Below are positions 20,667 through 32,020 of a DNA stretch of 64,000 bases, piece after piece; within the stretch, counting starts at the first letter, position 1, and the number at the start of each line of letters is the position of its first letter. Position numbers and translations under genes: made by a program. The notes beneath the pieces were generated by a model, which ran no database searches, was not told the origin of the DNA, and was given only the letters and a program-made list of their open reading frames with translations. Source of the stretch: Tetrapyrgos nigripes (lineage: Eukaryota; Basidiomycota; Agaricomycetes; Agaricales; Campanellaceae); assembly GCA_013368315.1 (NCBI GenBank), contig JAACJM010000022.1, positions 434,001 through 498,000 on the forward strand, read 5' to 3'.

Positions 20667-23600
20667 TCATCCATAGTAGCATTTAGCCCAATCTTCACCA
20701 TATACACATTCATCAAATAAAATCCTATTGTAGCCCTCCCTTGAGATAATGCAAGTATTCTCAGCTTTCCATAGAAGTTCACGAAATTGAGGAGGAATCC
20801 AGATGATTCCTTCAGCTTGACCTAGAAAATGAACCCAGCCTTTATCATCTAGTGTCCAAGTTGTATCTGAAAACAGAAATCAGTACATTTTAGAAAGATT
20901 TGGGAGAATGAATGTATACTGATATCCTTCCTGGGATTAGTAGAAGGCTGTTTTTATGATATTGATCAGTGTACTGTTTCAGCAAGAGTGGGAGGAAAAA
21001 AAAAAAACTTGCCTTGTCATTTCTGTTATAGTGAAGATTCTGAATACACAGAGCTATGTTCCAAATCCAGATTGTTTTATCCCCAGAGCCTGAAGCCAGC
21101 TTGGTGCCGTCAGGAGAAAAGGCCACTGAGTACACCCAGTCTGTATGGCCCTGTAAGGGTTTTGTCATCTGAGTCCCTGTGGCCACATCCCAGAGCCTTA
21201 GAGTATTATCAACAGAGCCTGAAGCCAGCTTGATGCCATCAGGAGAAAAGGCCACTGAGTACACCCAGCCTGTATGGCCCTGTAAATGTTCTGTAATCTG
21301 GGTCCCTGTGGCCACATCCCAGAGCCTTAGAGTCCTATCCCAAGAGCCTGAAGCCAGTTTGGTGCCATCAGGTGAAAAGGCCACTGAGGCCACTCAGTTG
21401 GTATGACCCTGTAAGGGTTCTGTAATCTGAGTCCCTGTGGCTGCATCCCATAGCCTTAGAGTCTTATCTTTTGAGCCTGACACCAGCTTGGTGCCATCAG
21501 GAGAAAAGGCCACTGAGTTCACCTGGTCTGTATGACCCTGTAAGGGTTCTGTAATCTGAGTCCCTGTGGCCACATCCCAGAGCCTTAGAGTGTTATCAGC
21601 AGAGCCTGAAGCCAGCTTGGTGCCATCAGGAGAAAAGGTCACTGAGTACACCCACTCTGTATGGTCCTGTAAGAGTTCTGCAATATGAGTCCCTGTGGTC
21701 ACATCCCAGAGCCTTAGAGTCTCAGAACATGAAGCCAGCTTGGTACCATCAGGAGAAAAGGCTACAGAGTTAACATGTCCTGCATGGCCTTGAAGTTCTT
21801 GAATATATTTTGCTGTTAATAGATTCAGTATGCCTATTGTACCATCTTCCAGCCCTAAAGCTAACATTTTTCCATCTGATGAAAAATCTATACAACAGAT
21901 AGCTGAATTCATCTTCCAGTATCCAACAGATTGTTGTCTGACTCTCTTTTCAAATTTTATTGTATTTCTCAATTCCAGCTTTCCAATGAAGTCGTATGGC
22001 CAGAATGAAAGAAGACTCAGATATAGATGTGGAGTCATTTCCTTTACATCAGTACTTCCAGTGTAAGTTAGAAAATTTTGTATGTCCCACATTACTTTTC
22101 TGGAGTTTTCTAGGCCAATTGGAACCTAGGAACAGGTTAATTTGGGATTTTTATAAGTCAATATTAACAAACATTATCTTACCTTTTCCAAACATAATAT
22201 AATCTCACTGCAATTGTCCAAATCTCTAATCAGGTTCATTGCTTCAATCCAGAACATTAACTTCTCTTTGAGAAATCTGATCACTTGGCTATCAAGTTCA
22301 GCATCCATATTTGATTGTCCCAAATGATATCCCCAGTAGTTGCAAGCATATCTCAAAGTATCATCAATCCTCTGTAATTTTTCTTTTATTCCAGGTACAT
22401 CTTTATCAGCCAAAAAAGAAGAAGGCAGATCACAGATGTTGAATTTGAGCTTTGTCAATATATTGAAGCATCGCCTGCTTAACATAGTATGATGTTCCAG
22501 TAATTTGCAGACATAGACAGATCCTGCACGACTCTGTGTGAGGATGTAGTCTATGAATGATGCATGGAAAGTATAAACCAGTTTATCAGTCTGACCAATG
22601 TACATTACTGATTGAAGCTGTGTGACAGTCCCTTCCACATTCCTGACCTTGAGCCCAAGGAGACCAGAGATGACAGAACATGACACAGGCCTGCCTACTA
22701 TAACTATAGTATGAAGAATCTTCAAGCACTCTTCAAACTCTTTTGAGGATAGCTCTCTGGGATTTCTAGAGATTGCCACTTCAATGACTGTACTATACAA
22801 GTAATCCAGATTCCAAGTCTGATTCTCTTGAGGTGCACCAGTAGGCTCGAGTATTTCACTCAGCCTATCTTCAACATATTCCGGATAGCTCTTGATATAC
22901 CTGACCATGGTTGCAGCATAGATGAATAATTTGCCAGATTTTTCTACAAGTTTGTTGATGTATATATCTTCCTCTGGAATCATCAATTCTTCAAACTCTT
23001 CTTTGATAAATTTGGAAATGTCAGCCTTCACTAATTCTTCTTCCACATCATGCAGAAACATTCCCTCAACCTGGGATCCTTGGGGTAATGGTCTATTTAT
23101 TCTCAAATGCCTCTGAATGTGACCTTGAGGCCTACTAGTAAAGAAAAACTTCAATCCAGGCATGCTCTGCTTATTAATAGCAGGTATCAAAGCACTGAGG
23201 ACTGATGAGATGTCTTCACATTCATCCAATGCATCAATAACAACTACTGCAGTTTGCATATTTGCACTGGATATTTTTTTCCATGGTTTCACAAGTAGAA
23301 GATTGAGCTGAATAGAAGGTGGCTTGGAAAACACCTCTGGTTCCTTTCTGAGAATCTCTGTGAGTTCCTCTGCAAATACTTGCAAATGATGTGCCAGCTG
23401 GTATGCAATAGTGGGAATGATCAAGCGGTGATCTCTGCATTCTGGAATTTGCCGAGAGCAGAAGAATGTGGCACCAAGCAAATTCTGCTCTTCCAGCTCA
23501 ATACACACAGACATTGCAATGGTGCTTTTGCCTGTGCCTGCCATTCCACAAATCCAATAGCCTACAGTTTTGATAGTTGATTTTCCACTTGCCCAGTTTA

Positions 23601-24087
23601 CAATCTCACTGATGATTTCTGTTCTGGTTCCTTCAGTGCAAGCCTTTCTGGCTTGTCCTTTGCCATCATCGGCATCATAAAGGGCAGTTTTGGCTCTTGG
23701 CATATTGCGAATGAAATCATTTTGGCTGATGTTCTGAACAATCTGAGGCCCATAGTAGATTGGTGCATTTTGCTGGAAATTCTGAAAAATCTGTGGCCCA
23801 TAGTGATTGTGCTGATCATGGCCTACAGCATAGATGGTATTGCCTTGGAAATTGCTGTATGAAGCATTTTGGAAAAGACTTGAAAATGATGATTTTTTGA
23901 ATCATTTCTTTCCATAAAAACAATAACTAATTCACAAACCTGATGTTGCTATTTCTTGCTTGGAGATTTCTGTCTCCAGGTGATCTATAATATATAATCA
24001 GAATGAGTAAAGTGCCCTCACCAAGTGCAATGACTTTACATACCCATCCTCCAGTTGGCTTGGATTCAAAAGTTTACTATTGTCCAT
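20667..24087 (-). CDS. NACHT-WD40 NLR (STAND) receptor with one in-frame stop
   Basis: Predicted exons: 24087-24044, 23984-23940, 23878-22183, 22125 to about 21013, a short exon near 20973-20930, and a final exon ending at TGA 20667-20669. Residues 30-85 hold an Asn/Gln/Gly-rich leader with YGPQI twice. The NACHT NTPase has Walker A GMAGTGKST (about 141-149), Walker B AVVVIDALDE (about 240-249) and FFTSRPQGHIQRHL. After the helical middle and EMTPHLYLSLLSFWPYDF come one degenerate and six clear WD40 repeats, then the usual NLR ending (DKGWVHFLG, IIWIPPQFRELLW, GEDWAKCYYG). Fungal NLRs of this type sense non-self in heterokaryon incompatibility or immunity; no effector domain such as HET or patatin is present. 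A TGA at 21394-21396 replaces the repeat tryptophan, so the product stops within the propeller unless that base is an error or is bypassed. Confidence 0.85.
21020..21790 (-). repeat. WD40 tandem repeats, 129-bp (43-aa) unit
   Basis: Six consecutive units share SVAFSPDGTKLASGS..D.TLRLWDVATGTQI. Units 2 to 6 are nearly identical at nucleotide level except at a few codons around QGHTxxVxSV and SGSxDxT. Together with a degenerate unit just upstream (CCIDFSSDGKMLALGLEDGT) they make seven, enough for one closed seven-bladed propeller. Confidence 0.9.
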
Positions 24088-24560
24088 TGTGACTGACAAC
24101 CAGTTTGCGGTTCGACGCAGCAAAAGTGTCCAGTTCACATGACTTGCAATTTCAAAGGATTTGCGAAACTCAAACTTCTGTCAAACTGTCTTGATCATGT
24201 GAGATTTGAATTGACATGAGGCACTGTCGATGTACGTCCTAACTTTGTTAGGGTGAGACTAAGGCGTTGTTGACTTTTGTAGCTGACCATGGTTACTAGG
24301 CCATGGACTGGGCAATAAATCAGAATATTCTTGGACACGCTGGTGTCTATAGTACGTACTACGAAAATATCGACAATATTTGAATTTCTTCTTTACTAAC
24401 GTCCGAATGGGGCTTGCTGTCCTCTATGCTTCGAGTCGTTCCGGTCCGCACTCTGTACGATCCAAGCTGAACCCCTCCCGTCTTAAACGTTAACTTTCCT
24501 CCGAGACGGAGCGTTCTTGATCAGAGTCCTGTTCCAACGGACCGGAACCTGATCTATTTT
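24088..24560. other. Upstream region of the NLR, no gene seen
   Basis: No coding exon recognised. This holds the NLR promoter side (minus strand) and the junction where duplication copy B begins. Confidence 0.5.
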
Positions 24561-27500
24561 CTGAGGCTGTCTAGCCTGGGCCCATGACGTTTTAAGTATT
24601 GGCCGTGTCGAGGTGTCGAGACGAGAAGATGATGTGATCATTGACATGAAATGGATGGTTGGGCCTTTGTAATGTAGTGAGGTAATGAGTAGTGCTCCTA
24701 AAGCACTACTTAGTCTTCAAGTTGCAGCGTCTTGAGTCTTGAGTCGTTCCGCAGTTTGTACAATACTATGAATACACTGTTAATGTTGGATTCCGATCAG
24801 GATGCGTACATCACAAAAAATGACGCTCAGTTATAATCCCATTCTCGACATTATAATGGATCATGATCAGTTATAATTGGATTATAACTACTAAAAACCA
24901 GTTAGAAGGTTTTTATAACCTAGATAGAACCTGGTTGAAATGTTTCTACCAATTATAACAGAGCGTCATTTTTTGTGATGTAGTAGAAATCCTTCCTAGG
25001 GTCACCGCACCTGGAAATATGCGGGTCTTTGGTCAACAGGTAGGATAACTTTGTCCGTGCAGAATTAGATGAAACAGGGATACCCTGATTGAAGAACCAA
25101 CGCCCGAGTTTGATGCTGCTTTAGGTGACGTATCATGGAGATCGTCATTGGCGTCTTGAGGAATGGAAAGGAAAGTTCACGAATCCTGATTCAGCAGTAG
25201 GGCAAATTGAACAGTGGACTGCGGACAAGAATTGAGAGATTTCAGAGCGGTATCAGGGTTCATAATGTCATCAGTTGCAGACGTGAATTTCTTGGACCAA
25301 CTGGAGCAGTCGGAGAGACGGGCGTTGAGCCTGAGAGAGCCAAAGCCAGAGATTGAAACGCGCAGTAACATTGAAGGACTACAGCGTGTACAAGCCAAGT
25401 ACACTACCTGGGTTTTAATTTGGAGCTTCGGTGACCGGTCGTATAGGAAGGATGAAAACGTGCGGACGACCCGGCTCGCGGCAACTACGGACGCGTCCTC
25501 GGTTTTTACATTTGGAGTATGGACGGCGGCACTGAAACTTCCATCATATACGATTTGTGAGAGTGAAGGAACAGGAACATGAGAAGAGCGTGAAAGCATG
25601 CAGTGGTGATGGAACGACTCAGATGACGCGTACGGTACGCGTCCATTGGGTCCAGGAACGTTGCATAGATGAAAGTCTTGGAATTCCCAAAGCTGGGAGA
25701 AAAGTAATTGAGGGACATCCGAGTGACTCGGGACAACATAGAGTCCACTGCGTACAATGGTAAGTCGCCAAGGCCATAATCCCACGCAATCCCGATTTCA
25801 ACTCTCACACTCATGACTGATGTATTCCCCACCATGTCTATAACTACTCTCCTTCCAAATCAGCCTGAACCATCATGGCAGCCTCTCTGACCCCTCTCAA
25901 TCCTGCAGCTCGCCTCCCCCCAGGTCCACGTGCTGCATTTGCAACATCGTCAAGACTAATCTCATGTCTCGTTACCGAGTCTCTTGTTAGAGCTATCTAC
26001 TTTCCTCTCAAATCAAATGATGCAACAGGCTTCGCCGTCCTCCTCTCTGGTTCTCTCTCCTCTCGTCCTCCTCAACCTATAGATCAGCCGTATTCTATCA
26101 AAAACGAAGAGGAAGACATATTGGGTATTGTCCCTTTGAGATACGTTCCCGTGTTTAAACACGATGGGTCCGATCCGAGGGGGAAGGAGATTGGGTTGTT
26201 GGATCCGTTGGATATGGTTGCTGTTGTTTTTGAAATACAACAAGGGGAGGATGGTGATACTGAAGTACCCCTCATCAAAGCCATCCTCACCAACCTGTCC
26301 AATCGCCCAGGATGGGATCTCTCAGGCCTTTCCTCATCGTCATTGTCATTCGTACCATCCAAATCCCCTCTATCCATCTGGAACAAATTCGCCAAATCCT
26401 TCAATGTCGAAGAAGAGATGGTGAAGAGTATAGCGGAGGAGTTTGATAGTAGTGTCAAGTGGCAGCGTGAGTGATGCGATTGCGAGCAATTATAGTCGTT
26501 CTAACGCTTGCACAGAATACTCCTTCGAACACCCACCCAAAGCGGCTACATTCGATTCTCCAAGTATTGATTGGGAACAGTCTATTGTTGAGGGGCATCC
26601 GACGCATCCTGTATGTCTACTTTTTCTCTTCAGATCTGGTCATTAACGCCCCCACCAACAGATGCACAAAACCCGAATCTACCTCCCCCCCATGACGCCC
26701 CTCACCCCAGGCTCCTACGACCTCTACAACCCACTCCTACGGTTCATCTCCCTCCCCAGATCATCAGCCAACGTGACGTATGAGTTTGAAGAGTTGACAA
26801 GGAGGATTGGAGAGGCTGCCTCAGCGGCCGACACCAACTCCAACTCCAACTCTACTCAAGGCGCGAACGGGGTCACTGCCAATGGGAAGGAGGCGAAGAA
26901 CTTGATAGACTTGATACCCAAGGATCATGTTCTCATCCCAATCCACGAACTCCAAATCCCACATATTAAACAAAAGTTTGGGAAGGAAGCCGTGGTATAT
27001 GGAGAGGAGTGGACGGTTGGGGTTAAGGCTCAGCAGAGTATTAGGTGGGTTTACTTTGGTTTTTGGTTTTGGGTGTCTTATGGTCTTGCCGTTGCTCGTT
27101 CCTTGTTTTCGTTTGCGTGCGGTATGCTGTGGTGCAGTGTAGTGTGCCTCTCTCTCGTTTTTATTCTCGTTTTTATCTCGTCACGGTGTCTGACGCATAT
27201 TTCTTGTCCTTTTCTTTATCCACAGATCCATCATCCTACCCACCTCGATCTATTACCCATCACCGTCCCCATCGTCTCCTCCTGTCTCTGACTCTTTCAA
27301 CCCAAACCCCTCCAACCCCCTTTGGTCAACCCCACCGCCCTTCACACCCGCTCTCTCCCTCAAATTAGCTCTTGGACTCAAACTAACATCTGCAATCCGG
27401 ACCATTTCACCGGCATCTGCGTATTTGGGACCGAGGTTTTCGAAATGGGTCGTTCCGGGGTTGAGTTTTGATAGAAGAATACTGTGGGTTGCGAGGGAGA

Positions 27501-28000
27501 GGGGGAGTGTTGTGTTTGGGGGGGACACAGACGGGGGAGTTGTTGAAAAAGAGAAATCCCTCTCCCAAGGCACCGAACAACGCGGTACAGGTTCCGCATT
27601 TGAAGAAATCGCAAAACATTGTGCGGCGATTGTTAGAGAAGCTTGGGAGATTGGGTCGGAGGATAGGGAGTGGGTTTTGCCGAAAGAATACAATTTGGGT
27701 GGTACGGGCGAGTTGAAGGGAAAAGGAGAGAGGTTGATTGTATGTACTGCGTTGGTTGAGAGTGGGCATGAGGGTGTAGGAGATGAGCCGGCTGTGGTTA
27801 GGATATTTGGGCTAGATACAGAGGAAAAGAGGGTTGAGTGGTTGGATCGGTGAGTTGGTTTTTTTTATTTAAAAAAAGAACTCTAAACTGACTGTTTCTG
27901 TTTATCGTGGCGATACACACAACACACTCAAACCAGCTTCGTCCACCTCTTCTTCGCCGCCTTCCTCCCCCCCATCCTCACCAACGGTGTCGCATTCGAA
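24560..28000 (+). repeat. Segmental duplication, copy B (NIS locus)
   Basis: Partner of 10100-19430. It contains about 1.3 kb of shared upstream DNA plus the synthetase gene. It lacks both copy A insertions and instead carries a 172-bp MITE. Open frames opposite the shared upstream DNA (for example 25177-25785 minus) are not preserved as proteins in copy A and are not called as genes. Confidence 0.85.
24809..24980. mobile_element. MITE, 172 bp, TA target duplication
   Basis: The ends are perfect 20-bp inverted repeats, CATCACAAAAAATGACGCTC at the left and its complement at the right, flanked by TA on both sides (24807-24808 and 24981-24982). The inside is AT-rich with TTATAA words and no coding frame. 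Copy A has the uninterrupted site (near 11970). TA duplication plus short inverted repeats indicates a Tc1/mariner-type non-autonomous element. Confidence 0.9.
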
Positions 28001-28610
28001 GCCCATCCCCAAAACGTCTTGGCTAGATTCGCACTCGAAGAGCCACATCAGTTGTTGGGTTTTGTTATTAGAGATTTTGGTGGGATTAGAGTTCATCCCG
28101 AGACGCTCTTCTCCTCGACTTCTACTGGCGGTCCCGGTGGTCCCAGCGGAGGCATCGACGTATTCGGGCAATCCCCAACCCGTTCCAACCCTTCCCCCGT
28201 AGTCATCCCAGGCCACTCTATCCTCGCTCCCGATCTCGAAGACGTATACGCGCGTACCTATCATACAGTTATACATAATCATTTACAACAATTGATTAGG
28301 GTTTTGGGGTTACATTATAATGGTAAAGGGTGGGAGGTTGTTAGGAGGAGGTTTGGGGAGGTTGTGGGGAGGGAGAGTGGGTTGTGGGGGAGTTGGATGG
28401 GGAGTGAGGGGGAGGAGACGAAGACTTTCCCGGGGAAGTGTTTCATGAGGATGAGGATGCAGGGGATGTATCGATTCGTGAGTACACGTCCTTGCTTACT
28501 CGTTTCTTTGTTTTCTTGGTGTACTGATTCTTCTGGTACAGCACCTCCACGGTCCTTTCCCGAATCTTATTCATTACAAGGGGGTACAGGATGAGGAGAT
28601 TGATTATTGA
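25875..28610 (+). CDS. NRPS-independent siderophore (NIS) synthetase, IucA/IucC family
   Basis: Predicted exons: 25875-26466, 26516-26610, 26662-27044, 27226-27849, 27937-28477 and 28542-28610, giving about 767 codons with every junction in frame. Family members use ATP to condense a carboxylic acid such as citrate with an amine or alcohol. Visible motifs are EGHPTHPMHKTR across the exon 2/3 junction (about 222-234, the GHPxHPxxKxR signature), IPIHELQIPHIKQKF (about 321-335, where bacterial members usually have PVHPWQ), KLALGLKLTSAIRTISP, VAFEAHPQNVLARF (about 585-598) and FVIRDFGG (about 608-615). The C-terminus (PGKCFMRMRMQG) matches the FhuF-like part. There is no signal peptide, so it is cytosolic. 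An Asn/Ser linker (NSNSNST) interrupts exon 3. Two peptide-type transporters follow downstream. The substrate is unknown. Confidence 0.88.
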
Positions 28611-29107
28611 TTATTGACAATGAGGATTGCAAGACGAGAGAGATCTATGTGTCTATGTGATTGATTAGAAGTGAAGTCGAGTGAAGTCGAAGAAGATTGA
28701 AGAGGAAGAGTCCAAGTTTTTCAAGTGTTCATTTTCTTTCTCTGTTGTACGCGTATGTACATACTCTCGAGTCTCAATGTGGTAACGGTTCGTAAATCTT
28801 TACATAGATGATGGTTTTAGAAGTATAAGGCTGCAATGCAAACATTTAACTACGTCTGTGTGTATATCACTCACTTTACTTACGTGCTACGTGCGTTAGG
28901 GCAACTCGGAGCGGCGAGGGTTTGACCAATGACACTGAAACCAAAACCGAAATCAATGACAGTAAGAGGAAGAGCGTTATACAAGCGCTCAGCGCTCAGG
29001 TCTGATAGCTGCCATTCTGGCCATGGGTAAAGATACAGAGATATTTAATCACTACCTAGTTCATGTCTCAATCGTTGATGTACCACATCCAACCTCCCCC
29101 CTCCCCT
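28611..29107. other. Intergenic between convergent genes
   Basis: Shared 3' region of the synthetase (plus) and the first transporter (minus). A 15-bp direct repeat of GTGAAGTCGA occurs near 28672-28692. No gene seen. Confidence 0.5.
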
Positions 29108-31614
29108 TCAAGCCATCTCTTGTACCGAATCCTCTTTCGTCGTCATCGTCGTCGTCGAGTCCTTCGCCACCAACCGCCCCTCAACCAAATTATTCAACAC
29201 ATCCTCCTGCTCATCCAATTTCCTCACCGAGAACCAAAACAGTACACCTCCAACTGCAGAAATGATTGCGAGACTGCCAAAGTTCCAGACGACGAGGGGG
29301 TCGTCGAGGAGGGCTGGCATCAGTGTAGTGTAATAGTGTGATGTGGTAGGTACAGTTGAAAAAGCGTTGGATTTAAAGAGTCAGTACGAGAGAAAAGAAG
29401 AAAAAAACACTGAACACTCACGCAAAAACGCCTCAAGCAACGCAGCTCCAAACGCATTTGTCAGTAAAAACAAAGCCATGACAAGGGAACGCATGTTTTT
29501 GGGTGCTTTGGTGAATGCGTATTCCAGGCCGGTGATGGAGGCAAAGATTTCGCTGAATGCGATCAGGATGTAACTGCGGTAGGTTTAGGTTTAGGTTTAG
29601 TATGAGTTTAAACTCAAAGTGATTTGAAAAGACTCACGATCCACTTTGTATCCAAACGTTGAGAGGAGAAACGGCGTCACAGTCGACAGCGTTGGCAAAT
29701 TTCCCGCATGGGGATGTCTGCGACGAGTGCCAAGGTGGAGGTTAGTCTGGACGTGCGACTAGAGGTACACACACCTTATAAATATAATGCTGCACAACAG
29801 CCGCCCACACCATCGCAGCAGCTCCAGTTATAAAACCTGCAGTAATCTTCTTCAACGCTGTAAATCTGATACCTCTGCGTGCTAGGAAGGGGTAGATCTG
29901 GCAGACATAATTATACATAAATTGGATGTAGGCATGAGCCAACTTGTAAGAGGGAACTTCTTACGATAAGGTCAAAGATGGGAATGAAGATAATCAAAGC
30001 CAGAGGGTCCAAATTTGATAAAACATCGTTTGGTGCACCATGTAAAGACATGGTGGCAGCCTGAGACGTTATATTGCTCGTCTGGCCGTAAGAGAGCCCT
30101 GAAAACGTTGGTCAGAACCGAAAAAACGTAAACGCAATGCGTTCTCCGCCGGAATCAGACAGAGACGGCTCAGACTTACAGTAGATAGGATACCAATAAA
30201 AACCGAACACGCCTTAATCCCTCTCCTCACTTCATCCACCCAATGATCATCAAACGTCATCCACGACGGTCGTTGTCCCGGCTTTTGCTTGCTCGGTTTA
30301 GCATTCTCCCAAAAATCATCAGCTCGAAAGTTTTTGTACAGTTGGATTGGATTAGCTGTCCACCGACCCTTGGCAGCGAATTTCAAGAGGCGAAAGACGG
30401 TGGCTACGATGGAGCCTGTGGGTGGTGTACGGTTGTAGTTGTTACGGCCGGCCCACATGACGATTGGGCAAATTAGGAAGATGACGGTGGGGAGGGTGAA
30501 TGCGAGGTAGAAGCCGACGTACTGGGATGGATGGGGAGGTCAACGTTGGTATAGAGTAACGACGAAGACGTGTTGACTTACTTTTTCTGAATAAGTCATT
30601 GAGAGACGGCCAATGAGTGAGCCCAAGTTGATAAAGAGATAAAAGTACTAGGGGGCCGTGGTCAGTATAACTTGGCTAGAAAAGCAAACTACTACACATA
30701 CCATGTACATCCTCGAGACAGTGTATACAGGATCCACGATAACCCTTTCACCGTCTTTTGTCGTGACGACAAACAGTTTATCACGCTTGTACTGTTCAGC
30801 AATCAACGTAGAGATATTCGCTTTGAAAAGACCGGTTCCTACAGACGCAGGTGAGTCAGTACAAGCCCATTCAAAACCACCAGCAGAGGCACACCTAGTC
30901 CTGTGACCAACATTCCTATAACCAGACATCCAAGAGAATTGTTTGAATGCTCAATGACACCAGGGACGGAAGCAGCAATCAGAACGATGTGACCAATAAA
31001 GGCGACGGCGATAGCGAAGCAGATAGTGTTGTAACGTCCCCAATATGTGTCCGCGATGTATCCTCCGAGAATGGGGGTAACATAAGCCCAGAATTGATAA
31101 AAGGTGGTCAACCCGTTGGTCGTTTGCAGACCTTGGCCTAGGGCACCGGATTGACCGTTGGGACCACCAGCACCGGTGTGAGACCCAGGAGGAAGAGACT
31201 GCTGGATAAAATTCGTCAAGAGGACTGATGTGCCGTAGTACTGCAGTGCATATGGGGAATAATGAGACTAAGCCCAGAAATGAACTGTCCAGAACGTACT
31301 GAGAATCGCTCGGCCAATTCAACGATAGCAATCACTAGAAGAAGGTTGCCAAGATGATAAGTGGTAGAGTCAATTGAAATAGAGACGAGGGACGCACGAT
31401 ATGCAGGCCAAGGAATCTTGTCAGAGACTCTTCGCAAAGTCAGACGTTCCTCCTCCGTAGGGAACTCGATACCGTGATGAGCATCAGTCTGGTCATCCAC
31501 TTCGCTATCACTGGAGGTTTCGAGATCGGGATACTTTTTCTTGACTTCCAGCTCGCGATCTGCAACCTCGTGAATAGCAGCGATTTCTGCAATATCTGCC
31601 TGCACGGTGGCCAT
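29108..31614 (-). CDS. POT/PTR2 family proton-coupled oligopeptide transporter 1
   Basis: About ten exons from ATG 31614 to TGA 29108-29110. The cytosolic N-terminus is acidic (MATVQADIAEIAAIHEVADR...EFPTEEERLTLRRVSDKIPW). Next come the family hallmarks: VELAERFS leading into the first membrane helices, then FYQFWAYVTPILGGYIADTY-WGRYNTI, which contains the PTR2 signature and the helix 2-3 loop. FKANISTLIAEQY, YLFINLGS and the cytoplasmic loop TVSRMY/GERVIVDP follow. Later helices include YPFLARRGIRFTALKKITAG, GSYILIAFSEIF and LEYAFTKAPKNMRSLVMALF. Twelve membrane spans are expected for the family. It would import di- or tripeptides with protons at the plasma membrane. It is a close paralogue of the next gene (32021-34379), same strand, about 400 bp apart. 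Confidence 0.93.
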
Positions 31615-32020
31615 TGCAATTGCACGCGTCCACTCGACTCTAGGATACGGATGAAGCAGAAGGCAGACTGACGGGTACACTTTTGGAGTTCATTGAAAAT
31701 TTGAAGGGCTAGGGAATTGCACCATTTGAATAGGGAATGTCGGAATAGCACTACATTAATCCCGGATGACGGTTTTCTTGAAGTTCTTCTGATGGTCCCT
31801 ATCAGAGAATGTGTGGGACCGATGGCTATTGAATGGTCTTGACGAAAATGAGCAGAATTAAAGAGGGATGATAAGCAGTCATGAGAGCACTTCGTAAAGT
31901 AGATTTTGTCGTACGTAATCGTAAACCTTAGCTAGAGTCTTCCTAGGAAAGACTGTCCCGAAACCGCCTCAAAAGCCCTAGATGAGAAATACATATGGTA
32001 GGTACTACAGAACACTTTCT
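31615..32020. other. Intergenic between the two transporters
   Basis: Promoter of transporter 1 and 3' end of transporter 2 (both minus). No gene seen. Confidence 0.5.

Noticed and set aside
21394..22092. WD40 region as two separate genes split at the TGA
   Set aside because: Repeats continue in the same frame on both sides of the TGA and the usual NLR tail follows; one gene with a lesion is simpler.
25177..25785. 202-codon minus-strand frame upstream of the synthetase
   Set aside because: The same region in copy A does not keep it, splice sites are absent and no family is recognisable.
27253..27693. Minus-strand frames opposite the synthetase exon 4
   Set aside because: They are shadows of the real coding strand, which carries the family motifs.
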